DNA of 39,999 nucleotides from a virus (IMGVR_UViG_3300023174_000011:1-39999); one strand, 5' to 3'. Shown: positions 32,098-38,771, numbered from the stretch's first letter. Program-made: numbers and translations. Notes: generated by a model not told the origin, from the sequence alone.

Positions 32098-32580
32098 TAG
32101 TGTCCCTAATCTTAGGTTGGTCGCGGGAGTCACCCCACCAACACTCCACTCACAGGAGCAGCGATAGGCAGTATATACCCGCCTACAACAGTCTATTTGT
32201 ACAGATGTTTGTACAGTAGTGAGTAAGGCTCTAAAAAGACTTACGAACTATTTTACTCTCTATATATACTTAACCTGTTCAAATAGCCTAAACGAACATA
32301 TTCTAATAAACTATTTTTTATAGTTTATAAAACTGCAGGTCAGATAGTCTATCTAGCCCCCTGTAACTATACTGACAGAAATATATTGTCAGAGATACAA
32401 TACATAATACTACAGACTATTAACATATAGGGGGTCAAAGACTGACTATAGTTAATATACAGACAGACTGACTATAGACTGTGGGTTGTATGACAGAGGA
32501 CTGTCTGCCTGTCAGTCTGGGGCACAGTATATATACTGATACTGCCAGTTAAAAATAGAATACTGGGGCTGCCTGTTTAT
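32098..32580. promoter_or_regulatory. AT-rich repeat region upstream of the late operon (candidate promoter/origin)
   Basis: No convincing gene lies here. It is AT-rich (19 G/C of 60 bases at 32221-32280). Repeats seen: TTTGTACAG twice (32196-32204, 32208-32216); a 9-pair stem ataaactat/atagtttat (32306-32314, 32320-32328) with a T5 loop; agatag/ctatct (32342-32354); ctgaca/tgtcag (32372-32377, 32387-32392); gactgactatag twice (32440-32451, 32466-32477); and the perfect palindrome cagtatatatactg (32525-32538). It sits where two operons diverge, so late and early promoters and possibly a replication origin are expected. Confidence 0.6.
32196..32216. repeat. Twin TTTGTACAG direct repeat (operator-like)
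   Basis: Two exact 9-base copies start 12 bases apart, each with the palindromic core tgtaca. They lie about 100 bases upstream of the terminase start. The spacing, roughly one helical turn, suggests a protein-binding site. Confidence 0.5.
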
Positions 32581-33165
32581 AAACCATTGCCTTGGCAATG
32601 GCTGGCAAACCCTAACCAGTCCTATCGCACTGGTCGGTCGGGACAAGGCTGTACGGCGCGTTACCACGCGCCTCGCGCCGTTCGCTCCGCTCACTGGTCT
32701 CCGATGTCGGCTCACCGCTAAAGGGTTCGCCTCGTCAGTTGACCACGCACACAGCCTCACTCTCGCTTAGCCTGTCGGCGCAGGCTCCGTCATTCCTTCC
32801 GCTTCGCTCGTCATTCCTACGCCGCGCAACGCCATGCTCTGGCTCGCCCTCCTACGGTGCCTTCATCGTATCATGTCCGTCAAATCAACCCATGCTCTGC
32901 CTATTCAGCAGAGCAAAACTGGGCTGATTTCTCTCAGCGTGGGTTACGGCTCGGCGAACTCTATGAGTTCTAATCGCCTTCGCCTACACCCAACGCATCT
33001 GCCGAGTCTTCGCAGGCTCAGCCTCGCCCCGCCAATCTGGCAAGCCTGCCAGATTGTGTGACGACGGTTACTCGGACACCGTGTCTTCGCTTCGCTCGAC
33101 ACGCTGCTCGTAACCTACATGATACTTCTTACGGCGTTTCCACATCAGGTGGATACACCGAGAAA
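32581..33165. other. GC-rich non-coding block dense in perfect hairpins
   Basis: About 585 bases with no credible gene and a sharp rise in GC (41 of 60 at 32641-32700). Perfect hairpins: ccattgcc/ggcaatgg (32584-32601), accagt/actggt (32615-32634), ggcgcgt/acgcgcc with loop tacc (32655-32672), agcctg/caggct (32769-32786), gctctgc/gcagagc (32894-32914), caatctggca/tgccagattg with loop agcc (33033-33056), and a nested ggttac/gtaacc (33066-33115) enclosing cgtgtc/gacacg (33080-33103). The 11-mer cgcttcgctcg occurs at 32800-32810 and 33088-33098. It may be a structured RNA, an origin or a packaging site; the sequence does not decide. Confidence 0.6.
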
Positions 33166-33175
33166 GGAGTAAAAA

Positions 33176-33430
33176 ATGAAAGTATATAAAATAAATAAAG
33201 CACCTGCTGAGGCTGTGTATATAGGCAGAGGCAGTGCATGGGGTAATCCTTATATAATTGGAAAGCATGGGGATAGAGATAAAGTTATCGCTATGTATTA
33301 TGTTTATGCTTTAAAAAGGCTCGCAAACGAGCCAGAGTGGCTAAAGCCACTCGAAAAGGCTAATGGCTTAGTTTGTTATTGCGCTCCGTTAAAGTGCCAC
33401 GGAGATATATTGGTTAGTTTAATAAAGTAA
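33176..33430 (+). CDS. DUF4326 protein (84 aa)
   Basis: An 84-residue protein with YIGRGSAWGNPY (15-26), a GKHGDRDKVI block, and C67, C69 and C74 in CYCAPLKCHGD. These are the marks of DUF4326, a short phage and bacterial domain of unknown function, possibly nucleotide-related. It is the first gene of the rightward operon, with a clear aaggag site nine bases before the ATG. A hairpin follows. Confidence 0.85.
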   Translation: MKVYKINKAPAEAVYIGRGSAWGNPYIIGKHGDRDKVIAMYYVYALKRLANEPEWLKPLEKANGLVCYCAPLKCHGDILVSLIK

Positions 33431-33438
33431 ATAGTTCC

Positions 33439-33464
33439 ACCTGCTACGCACACTGCTAGCAGGT
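33439..33464 (+). promoter_or_regulatory. Intergenic hairpin, twin 1
   Basis: acctgcta (33439-33446) pairs with tagcaggt (33457-33464) around a 10-base loop, 22 bases before the next start codon. The core stem and loop length match the hairpin at 33951-33989, with a T:A pair here in place of a C:G pair there. No T run follows, so a terminator is unlikely. Confidence 0.6.
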
Positions 33465-33486
33465 TTCACAGAAAAAGGAGAAAGAA

Positions 33487-33933
33487 ATGTCAGAACGTAT
33501 CAGCAACGGAATCAGCATCACCACACAGTGCTACGATTGCCTCCAAGCAGATGACCTATGCCTCGAATGTACAGAAACACGTGAAGCACGGGACTCTCAG
33601 GTCGCCCATCAACTAGTTGATGAGGGCAACCTTCAGTACAAGCATCAGTGGCTATCAGTCACAGAGCCAAGTGCCCATGACTGGGTATCCTCAGTAACTT
33701 ACCTACCAAAGCCAGCAATACTACCTGATGGCACAATCCAAGAGTTCAGGTACGAATACCTCTCACCAATCGTACAACTAGTAGATGGTGGTGAATACGA
33801 GGAACTATGGGAGTTAGACGATATGACCCAACGCGCACGTGAGGTTGAGTGCCAATGGTGTCACCTCATGACTCCTAAAGCATTCAATGATTGTCAAGAC
33901 TGTGACAAACCACTAGAAAGCAACGTAAGATAA
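33487..33933 (+). CDS. Hypothetical protein with two Cys-pair sets (148 aa)
   Basis: A 148-residue protein. The N-terminal Cys set is C15-x2-C18 and C25-x2-C28; the C-terminal set is C122-x2-C125 and C136-x2-C139. Each looks like a zinc ribbon. The middle is acidic and beta-rich. An aaggag site lies before the ATG. I know no family name. The zinc ribbons suggest nucleic acid or protein binding. Confidence 0.7.
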   Translation: MSERISNGISITTQCYDCLQADDLCLECTETREARDSQVAHQLVDEGNLQYKHQWLSVTEPSAHDWVSSVTYLPKPAILPDGTIQEFRYEYLSPIVQLVDGGEYEELWELDDMTQRAREVECQWCHLMTPKAFNDCQDCDKPLESNVR

Positions 33934-33946
33934 TCCAAGTAAAAGG

Positions 33947-33989
33947 GGCAGATAGACCCGCTACACTACGTGATAGCGGGCTATCAGCC
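33947..33989 (+). promoter_or_regulatory. Intergenic hairpin, twin 2
   Basis: cccgcta (33957-33963) pairs with tagcggg (33974-33980) around a 10-base loop. gatag/ctatc (33951-33955 and 33981-33985) and ggc/gcc extend the stem to about 15 pairs with one bulge and one mismatch. It lies 45 bases upstream of the next gene. It is related to the hairpin at 33439-33464 by a compensatory base-pair change. Confidence 0.6.
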
Positions 33990-34025
33990 TTAAATCAACC
34001 AACGAAACTAACTAAGGAGAAACAA

Positions 34026-34382
34026 ATGGAACTACTAAATAACGTAGAGATCACTGGCACCATCAAGAATATCCGCTCATTCACAGGTTCAAAGGGAACG
34101 CTAGTCACAGGTTGGCTTAACCAACGCGACATGTCACGTCTATCAGACGGAACAGCAGACCGAGCAGTGTATGTAGTAGGTATGAATATCGTTGCGCTAG
34201 ATGAAAGCGCAGTCGCAGACCTGACAGCATTAGACAATGCCCGTCAGGGTAAAGAGGAAACAACCCCAGTGGTGCTAAAGGGTCGCCTGATTACACGGTT
34301 TGACCGCCGCACAGGTGTTGAGGAATCAGCACGCAGAGCACCACAGTTACAGTTCGAGGTACTAGAGGTTCATACAAACTAA
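34026..34382 (+). CDS. OB-fold / SSB-like protein (118 aa)
   Basis: A 118-residue protein with five strand-like blocks in OB-fold order: NNVEITGTIKNIRSFT, GTLVTGWLNQRD, RAVYVVGMNIVAL, PVVLKGRLITRFDRRTG and LQFEVLEVHTN. The opening resembles single-stranded-DNA-binding proteins. No SSB is otherwise seen in the genome. The acidic SSB tail is missing. It is preceded by an aaggag site and followed by a good terminator. Another beta-barrel function is possible. Confidence 0.5.
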   Translation: MELLNNVEITGTIKNIRSFTGSKGTLVTGWLNQRDMSRLSDGTADRAVYVVGMNIVALDESAVADLTALDNARQGKEETTPVVLKGRLITRFDRRTGVEESARRAPQLQFEVLEVHTN

Positions 34383-34388
34383 AAAACA

Positions 34389-34431
34389 AGGCAGGTGGGT
34401 GGCTAACACAGCACTCACCTGTCCTTTTTTT
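34389..34431 (+). terminator. Rho-independent terminator
   Basis: aggcaggtgggtg (from 34389) pairs with cactcacctgtcc (34412-34424) with one or two mismatches, followed by seven T (34425-34431). It lies seven bases after the SSB-like stop and would separate that gene from the next group, implying a promoter further on. Confidence 0.82.
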
Positions 34432-34500
34432 ATCTGCGGGGGCATGTAACCCCTACGGACAACAGCGAGTCCATCGTTCTATTATATAAGGGAGAAAGCA

Positions 34501-34680
34501 ATGTATATTACTTACTATGATTTAGTGGCTATGACAATATGTGCTGCGTTAAGCGCGTTCATGTTAATCATGTTATTCTATGCTAACTACGGATTGCTGC
34601 GTGAAAATAGATTCCTACGCAGTAGACTAAAAGCAGTACGCAAACAGTGTGAACAGGAGCATGCCCGTGTACCATTCTAA
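34501..34680 (+). CDS. Small membrane protein (59 aa)
   Basis: A 59-residue ORF after a gggagaaagca site. One transmembrane helix (about residues 8-29, LVAMTICAALSAFMLIMLFY) is followed by a basic cytoplasmic tail (LRENRFLRSRLKAVRKQ). The positive charge on the C-terminal side suggests an N-out orientation. The function is unknown. The 118-base gap before it holds the terminator and a gggg/cccc mini-hairpin (34439-34453); a tattatataag stretch at 34480-34490 could be a -10 element. Confidence 0.7.
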   Translation: MYITYYDLVAMTICAALSAFMLIMLFYANYGLLRENRFLRSRLKAVRKQCEQEHARVPF

Positions 34681-34921
34681 ACTAACTAGACCCAAGGTAT
34701 CTGATGTTACACATTGGGAACTAAACCCTGACATCAGCAACCAATATGCCAAGGTATACTACGCAGACATAGATCACTTCTTTATGAAAGTAGTGCCACT
34801 AAAGCAATACAAATTCAAAATGAAGTACTTCTATGGTGAGACAGCATGGCAAGATAGCCAACGCTATGCGCATGACATCTACTTCAAGATCATGGTAAAG
34901 GCTGACCCATGGGCGAAGTAA
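34661..34921 (+). CDS. Hypothetical protein (86 aa)
   Basis: A protein of 86 residues from the ATG at 34661 (a GTG at 34649 would add four), overlapping the membrane-protein gene by 20 bases. It begins PVYHSKLTRPKVSDV and has a Tyr/Lys-rich beta segment (VVPLKQYKFKMKYFYGE). No family is recognised. The stop overlaps the next ORF start. Confidence 0.6.
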   Translation: MPVYHSKLTRPKVSDVTHWELNPDISNQYAKVYYADIDHFFMKVVPLKQYKFKMKYFYGETAWQDSQRYAHDIYFKIMVKADPWAK

Positions 34922-35076
34922 AGAGTTACAACGTAAGCCTAACCTTTAGTTATACTATAAGAACAGATGATATTGAAAGAACTAAGCGTGACTATGAGTT
35001 CCCCACATTTCCTGACCTTATAGATGATGATGCAGTAGAATTCATAGACGGAACAGAAACATGGGAGGAAGAGTAA
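34909..35076 (+). CDS. Hypothetical small acidic protein (55 aa)
   Basis: A 55-residue ORF from the ATG at 34909, overlapping the previous gene end by 13 bases and coupled to the next start (TAATG at 35074-35078). The sequence is GEVKSYNVSLTFSYTIRTDD, then acidic (LIDDDAVEFIDGTETWEEE). It may be a small alpha/beta fold of the type abundant in this operon (compare 36104 and 37625). No family is recognised. Confidence 0.65.
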   Translation: MGEVKSYNVSLTFSYTIRTDDIERTKRDYEFPTFPDLIDDDAVEFIDGTETWEEE

Positions 35077-35306
35077 TGACACAGATAACAGCGGATGTAA
35101 TGTTCGCAGCAGATCATTTTATTATGGTCACAACAGTAGAGGTTGTCTATAGTCCCGACCAACGAGACATAGAGAAGGCAGCATGGGACAGACTCAGTGC
35201 TGAGTATGGAATTGATTGGGTAAGTATGACCAAGCAATTCATTAACCAAGTATCTATTGAGGTAGTGCCTGGTACTAGTGCAGATGAAGTAAACAAAGGA
35301 GAGTAA
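35076..35306 (+). CDS. Hypothetical protein (76 aa)
   Basis: A protein of 76 residues from the coupled ATG at 35076; an earlier in-frame ATG at 35061 lies inside the upstream gene. It contains ITADVMFAADHFIMVTTVEVVY and KAAWDRLSAEYGIDW. No family is recognised. The next gene follows two bases later after a ggag site. Confidence 0.65.
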   Translation: MTQITADVMFAADHFIMVTTVEVVYSPDQRDIEKAAWDRLSAEYGIDWVSMTKQFINQVSIEVVPGTSADEVNKGE

Positions 35307-35308
35307 CA

Positions 35309-35668
35309 ATGGGACTAGACATGTGGTTGTATGAGAAAGAAGTACATGAAGTAGCATACTGGCGTAAAGATAATGCTATACATGGTTGGTTCATTGAGAA
35401 CTATGCCAATGGTGTAGACGATTGCAGTCCAGTACCAGTACCTAAAGAAGGCATCATTAAACTACGTGATGTATGCCTTCAAGTATTAGAAGCAAACAAC
35501 GCAGAAGTAGCAATGGAATTGCTACCACCAGTAGCAGGATTCTTCTTTGGTTCAGACCAAATAGATGATTGGTATTGGGAAGCGGTTAAAGAAACCGCTA
35601 ACAAACTAACACAGATTATTGATGAGTCTATTGAAGATCAATGGTTCGAATACCAAGCCTCTTGGTAA
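35309..35668 (+). CDS. Conserved phage protein of unknown function (119 aa)
   Basis: A 119-residue protein beginning MGLDMWLYEKEVHEVAYWRK, then NAIHGWFIENYANGVDDC, a helix, PPVAGFFFGSDQIDDWYWEAV and a helical end. I recognise the MGLDMxLY start, AYWRKxNAIHxWF and GFFFGSxxxDxWYW blocks as a widespread phage family without a known function. An aggag site precedes the ATG. Confidence 0.75.
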   Translation: MGLDMWLYEKEVHEVAYWRKDNAIHGWFIENYANGVDDCSPVPVPKEGIIKLRDVCLQVLEANNAEVAMELLPPVAGFFFGSDQIDDWYWEAVKETANKLTQIIDESIEDQWFEYQASW

Positions 35669-35678
35669 GGAGTAATAC

Positions 35679-36104
35679 ATGAAACGCATACGTGCTATAT
35701 CAATAGTTACTAGTACATATCTAGCACTCTTTGGATTTCTAGGCATACACTTCAAGTCATACGCACAACAGGTGCACTATGACCCTAAGTGTATTGAGTT
35801 TGGTCCAAAGATATGGACTAAACAATTGATTAAGAGTTACGCTATCTCATATATGAAATGGCAATTTCCTGATTGGAATCGCAGCGAACATAAAGCATTG
35901 ATGAAACTATGGAATGCTGAGTCACATTGGAATCCAGAAGCAGACAACCCTGACTCATCAGCCTATGGTGTAGCACAAGTTCTTAACACAGAACCTGGAA
36001 CACCAGCCCCTCGACAAGTCGAGAGGGGGCTGGCGTATATTGTACACAGATACGAGAAACCATCAGTCGCTTGGTCACATCACAGAAAGCACGGTTGGTA
36101 CTAA
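35679..36104 (+). CDS. Secreted lytic transglycosylase-like protein (141 aa)
   Basis: A 141-residue protein with an N-terminal signal sequence (MKRIRAISIV basic start, hydrophobic TYLALFGFLG, possible cleavage after SYA at 27-29). An SLT-like domain follows: the catalytic Glu candidate E81 in WNAESHWNP, then AYGVAQ (95-100) and a C-terminal AYIVHRYEKPSVAWSHHRKHGWY-like block typical of actinophage and actinobacterial resuscitation/SLT domains. It would cleave peptidoglycan glycan strands outside the membrane. It is expressed from the early side, far from the lysis cassette. The gene contains a strong hairpin at 36003-36033. Confidence 0.75.
   Translation: MKRIRAISIVTSTYLALFGFLGIHFKSYAQQVHYDPKCIEFGPKIWTKQLIKSYAISYMKWQFPDWNRSEHKALMKLWNAESHWNPEADNPDSSAYGVAQVLNTEPGTPAPRQVERGLAYIVHRYEKPSVAWSHHRKHGWY
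36003..36033 (+). other. Strong hairpin inside the transglycosylase gene
   Basis: ccagcccctcgac (36003-36015) pairs with gtcgag-a-ggggg-ctgg (36018-36033) around a 2-base loop: about 13 pairs with a one-base and a two-base bulge. It lies within codons for the PAPRQVERG stretch. It could pause ribosomes, block RNA decay or be incidental. Confidence 0.6.
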
Positions 36105-36262
36105 TGAAAAGTTATTATATTATTCAATGTGAGATCGAAGTTGAAGCCAGTGATGATGACATGGCTTTAACTTTATTGCAAGATACAATAGGATTCAGCG
36201 GGTTCAGCATGACTCGCTGGATAGACACACGACTATCAGAAAGAGAGAGCACAAATGATTAG
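36104..36262 (+). CDS. Hypothetical small protein (52 aa)
   Basis: A protein of 52 residues from the ATG at 36104, which overlaps the transglycosylase stop (TAATG); an upstream in-frame ATG at 36071 is inside that gene. The sequence KSYYIIQCEIEVEASDDDMA, LLQDTIGFSGFSM resembles a beta-alpha mini-domain shared in style with the C-terminus of the 37625 gene (GTFNIEASDEDEAQSII). No family name. Confidence 0.65.
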   Translation: MKSYYIIQCEIEVEASDDDMALTLLQDTIGFSGFSMTRWIDTRLSERESTND

Positions 36263-36482
36263 CGTCCCACATACAGTTACATTCGTAACAGACTTCAATG
36301 AGAATCACCCAGCAGCACAACGGTTAACAAGTATGGAGCCTAAAGAACTAGAAGCATGGTTAATTGCTGCGCTTAAGACAATGATTACTAAAGAAGGTTG
36401 GCTTGAGAAAGCCAATGAAGGTAGTCACTTTGCAGAGTTACGTCTAGCAACTAAGGAGGAAGTCAATGGAAGTATCAACTGA
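36255..36482 (+). CDS. Hypothetical protein (75 aa)
   Basis: A 75-residue protein: SVPHTVTFVTDFNENHPAAQ, then helices (MEPKELEAWLIAALKTMITK). It overlaps both neighbours by several bases (8 upstream, 17 downstream), which supports translation. No family is recognised. Confidence 0.65.
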   Translation: MISVPHTVTFVTDFNENHPAAQRLTSMEPKELEAWLIAALKTMITKEGWLEKANEGSHFAELRLATKEEVNGSIN

Positions 36483-37491
36483 GTACAATGAGAAAGTAAT
36501 CAAGCAGTTACACAAGACAGCATGGATTAAAGCGGGCACAGCAGTGACCGCTACATCAGCAGCAGAAGCAGCCAAGCAAGCAGGGCTTGATTGGACTGTA
36601 TCTCTTACAGATTTACAGGCTGTATACACACAACCAATTGGTGTTGATGATACATTTACACACCGTATAGCAGTAGACAACAAGAAGGCAGTACTTAAGA
36701 CTATGCCTGGCTGTGATGTACCCGAGTCAGTCATTGGTGTGGTTGGTAACAAGTACAAGTTAGTTCAAAACATTGAGGTATTCAATGCGTTGGATACACT
36801 AATTGATTCAGGTGATGCACGGTACGCAGCAGCAGGTGAAATCAAGAATGGTTCACAAGTGTGGATGGTACTTGAACTACCTCATGGTGTACAAGTAGCA
36901 GATGACCCACATGTAGCAATGCTATTAGTTAAGACAGGACATGATGGTTCATCATCAGTTGTTATTAAACCAATCATTGAAAGATTGTTCTGTGCTAATC
37001 AGATCAATGGCTTAATTAATGGTAAGAAGTACAACAACTATACCTATCGTATGACACACACAACTAACCAACAGTTATCTATCAGTGACATCCGCAACAT
37101 TACACAACTAACTTACTCAGCCATTGACGACTATCAGAACACAGCGAATAGATTGCTAAGTGTTAAGATGTCACGTGATAAGGCAGTTGATTTCTTCAAA
37201 CGTGTATGGGCATTGCCTTCAGAAATTGAATCAGCACCTGTTCATTTACTTAGCAAGGGACAGGCTAAGCAACGCACCATAGCATTGAACGCACGTGAAA
37301 AAGCGTGGACAATTTATAGTGAATCACCTACACAGGAGAACATCAGAGACACAGCATTCGGAGCGTGGCAAGCAGTCATTGAATATGCTGACCACTATGG
37401 AGTTGGTGGCGCTGACCGCTTGGCAGCCGCCACCTTATCAGGACGTAATGACAAGGTTAAAACAAAAGCGTTGTCTTTACTAACCGTATAA
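36466..37491 (+). CDS. DUF932 / phage-plasmid-like protein (341 aa)
   Basis: A 341-residue protein of the DUF932 (TIGR03299-like) family. Blocks: TAWIKAGTAVTATSAAEAAKQAGLDW, a beta part (VDNKKAVLKTMPG), GVVGNKYKLVQNIEVFNALDTLID, GSQVWMVLELP, IKPIIERLFCANQINGLI, and a helical C-terminus. The family is common in actinophages and plasmids. It is often co-located with recombination functions, but its activity is unproven. It is the largest gene of the early block. An aaggagg site lies upstream of the ATG. Confidence 0.85.
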   Translation: MEVSTEYNEKVIKQLHKTAWIKAGTAVTATSAAEAAKQAGLDWTVSLTDLQAVYTQPIGVDDTFTHRIAVDNKKAVLKTMPGCDVPESVIGVVGNKYKLVQNIEVFNALDTLIDSGDARYAAAGEIKNGSQVWMVLELPHGVQVADDPHVAMLLVKTGHDGSSSVVIKPIIERLFCANQINGLINGKKYNNYTYRMTHTTNQQLSISDIRNITQLTYSAIDDYQNTANRLLSVKMSRDKAVDFFKRVWALPSEIESAPVHLLSKGQAKQRTIALNAREKAWTIYSESPTQENIRDTAFGAWQAVIEYADHYGVGGADRLAAATLSGRNDKVKTKALSLLTV

Positions 37492-37624
37492 CATTGGCTC
37501 GCAATGATACCCGAGTAAGAGTACTGTAGTCAGTACCGCCAACTTGCAGGCAGCCTTAGTTGCACCCGAGATAGCCGATTGCTGCGTAGGCTTTCTCACC
37601 TAAACAACAGAGAGAAGAGAGCAA
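37492..37624 (+). other. Intergenic spacer with a hairpin
   Basis: 133 bases without a gene. It holds the hairpin gtactg/cagtac (37521-37526, 37531-37536, loop tagt) and the repeated word acccgag (near 37509 and 37563). A tRNA fold was considered and does not close. The end carries the agagagaagagag purine stretch that serves as ribosome site for the next gene. Confidence 0.5.
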
Positions 37625-38044
37625 ATGAATACAATAACAATCAAGGCTACAAATGCACACACTCCTGACGTATCATACAATGAAGTAGAAGTACAACGAT
37701 TCATTGATGATAGCCGTGCACTTAAAGAGAGAGAGAAAATCTTACTTGATAAAATATACAACCTGCGCCGTCAAGTACGAGAGTTCTTTAAAGATCAGGA
37801 ATGGGATAGTGGTGATGTCACTATCAGTAAGACAAGTGTCAATGAGTTACTTGATGAACTCGGATGCGACAGACTTACAACCAAGTACCAAGGAACTTAT
37901 ACCATCACGGGAACATTTAACATTGAAGCATCTGATGAAGATGAAGCACAGTCTATAATTGCAGATGAATCAGAAGTAAGTAACTACGGGGCAGAGATGT
38001 CTATTGATCAGATCGAAACCTTTGACATTGAGGAAAACGAGTAA
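37625..38044 (+). CDS. Hypothetical protein (139 aa)
   Basis: A 139-residue protein with an N-terminal helical part (EVEVQRFIDDSRALKEREKI, then a coiled-coil-like LLDKIYNLRRQVREFF) and a C-terminal beta-alpha part (YQGTYTITGTFNIEASDEDEAQSII), the latter resembling the small protein at 36104. It is acidic. No family is recognised. The stop overlaps the next start (TAATG). Confidence 0.68.
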   Translation: MNTITIKATNAHTPDVSYNEVEVQRFIDDSRALKEREKILLDKIYNLRRQVREFFKDQEWDSGDVTISKTSVNELLDELGCDRLTTKYQGTYTITGTFNIEASDEDEAQSIIADESEVSNYGAEMSIDQIETFDIEENE

Positions 38045-38208
38045 TGCCTTTAGTAGGATATGAAGCAGTAGATGCAGATGACATGGTTCTAGCATTGTCT
38101 GATGTGTTAAAACCTATATCATCAGATGACAATCCTTGGCTATGGAACAGCCTATGGAAAACTAAAGACTTTATTGAAGGACTAATGGCAGAAGGAAGGT
38201 TTGAATAA
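38044..38208 (+). CDS. Hypothetical small protein (54 aa)
   Basis: A 54-residue ORF coupled at both ends by TAATG overlaps (38042-38046 and 38206-38210). The sequence PLVGYEAVDADDMVLALSDV, NPWLWNSLWKTKDF is acidic with several Trp. No family is recognised; coupling is the support. Confidence 0.65.
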   Translation: MPLVGYEAVDADDMVLALSDVLKPISSDDNPWLWNSLWKTKDFIEGLMAEGRFE

Positions 38209-38378
38209 TGAAAGTTAGAATCTCAATCTATCAAGAGATAGATACAAAAGACTTTGAGTTAGTTGGTAACACAGTTGAAGAAGAAATTGCTTATTTAGTT
38301 GATCGCTTTGCTGAAGACATTGATAAGTTAGTAAAGCACAATATAGTAAAAGAACAGATAGAGGTAGAGTATCTATGA
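38208..38378 (+). CDS. Hypothetical small protein (56 aa)
   Basis: A 56-residue ORF from the TAATG at 38208 to an ATGA overlap with the next gene. The sequence KVRISIYQEIDTKDFELVGN, EEEIAYLVDRFAEDIDKLVK suggests a small beta-hairpin followed by a helix. No family is recognised. Confidence 0.65.
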   Translation: MKVRISIYQEIDTKDFELVGNTVEEEIAYLVDRFAEDIDKLVKHNIVKEQIEVEYL

Positions 38379-38740
38379 GCACAGCATACGTTCCATACAG
38401 CGGAACAGCAGGATGGTCAGGCACTGACACATCTAAGGCTAGAGCAGTAGACAATCTCATAACACGCAGGGAAGAAACTAACCAGCAAAAAACGTTGTCT
38501 ATATTAAAACAATGTCCATACGGTTTGACATGGAAAGAGTTAGCAACATTAACTGAGTGGCACCACGGCACTGCAAGTGGCGTGTTGTCAGTACTACACA
38601 AAGTTGGTGTTATCATACGCAGTACAGAAGTTCGCAATAGGTGCAAGGTTTACTATCATCCCGATCACGCCGACTCCGTGATTGCGGAAGTGCATGGTAC
38701 TAAACCAAAGACGTGCACTAATTGCGGTCACGACATCTAG
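38375..38740 (+). CDS. Winged-helix DNA-binding protein (121 aa)
   Basis: A 121-residue protein with a winged-helix domain at about 38-92 (TLSILKQCPYGLTWKELATLTEWHHGTASGVLSVLHKVGVI) and a wing RNRCKVYYHPDHAD. The C-terminal CTNCGHD (C114, C117) adds a zinc-knuckle half. The TWKELAxxTxWHHGxASGxLSxLHK block is frequent in actinophages. It is likely a phage transcription regulator, last gene of its group, followed by a terminator. Confidence 0.8.
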   Translation: MSTAYVPYSGTAGWSGTDTSKARAVDNLITRREETNQQKTLSILKQCPYGLTWKELATLTEWHHGTASGVLSVLHKVGVIIRSTEVRNRCKVYYHPDHADSVIAEVHGTKPKTCTNCGHDI

Positions 38741-38771
38741 CATAGTCTCTGTTCCTATGCTAAGATGGGAC

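Noticed and set aside
32512-32760. 82-residue minus-strand open frame in the GC-rich block
   Set aside because: Arg/Pro-rich composition typical of chance frames in GC-rich DNA, no ribosome site, and it overlaps several perfect hairpins and other chance frames.
32739-33061. Two overlapping plus-strand open frames (32739-32927 and 32834-33061)
   Set aside because: Low-quality Ser/Leu/Pro-rich sequences in different frames over hairpin-dense DNA; no domain features and no ribosome site.
33068-33268. 66-residue minus-strand frame overlapping the DUF4326 gene
   Set aside because: Antisense to a recognised gene and to the nested hairpins; composition is not protein-like.
35641-35662. tRNA T-loop-like ggttcgaat
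   Set aside because: It lies inside a conserved gene, and no acceptor or anticodon stem can be formed around it.
37492-37624. Possible tRNA in the spacer
   Set aside because: A hairpin is present, but no cloverleaf with a T-arm and acceptor stem can be drawn.
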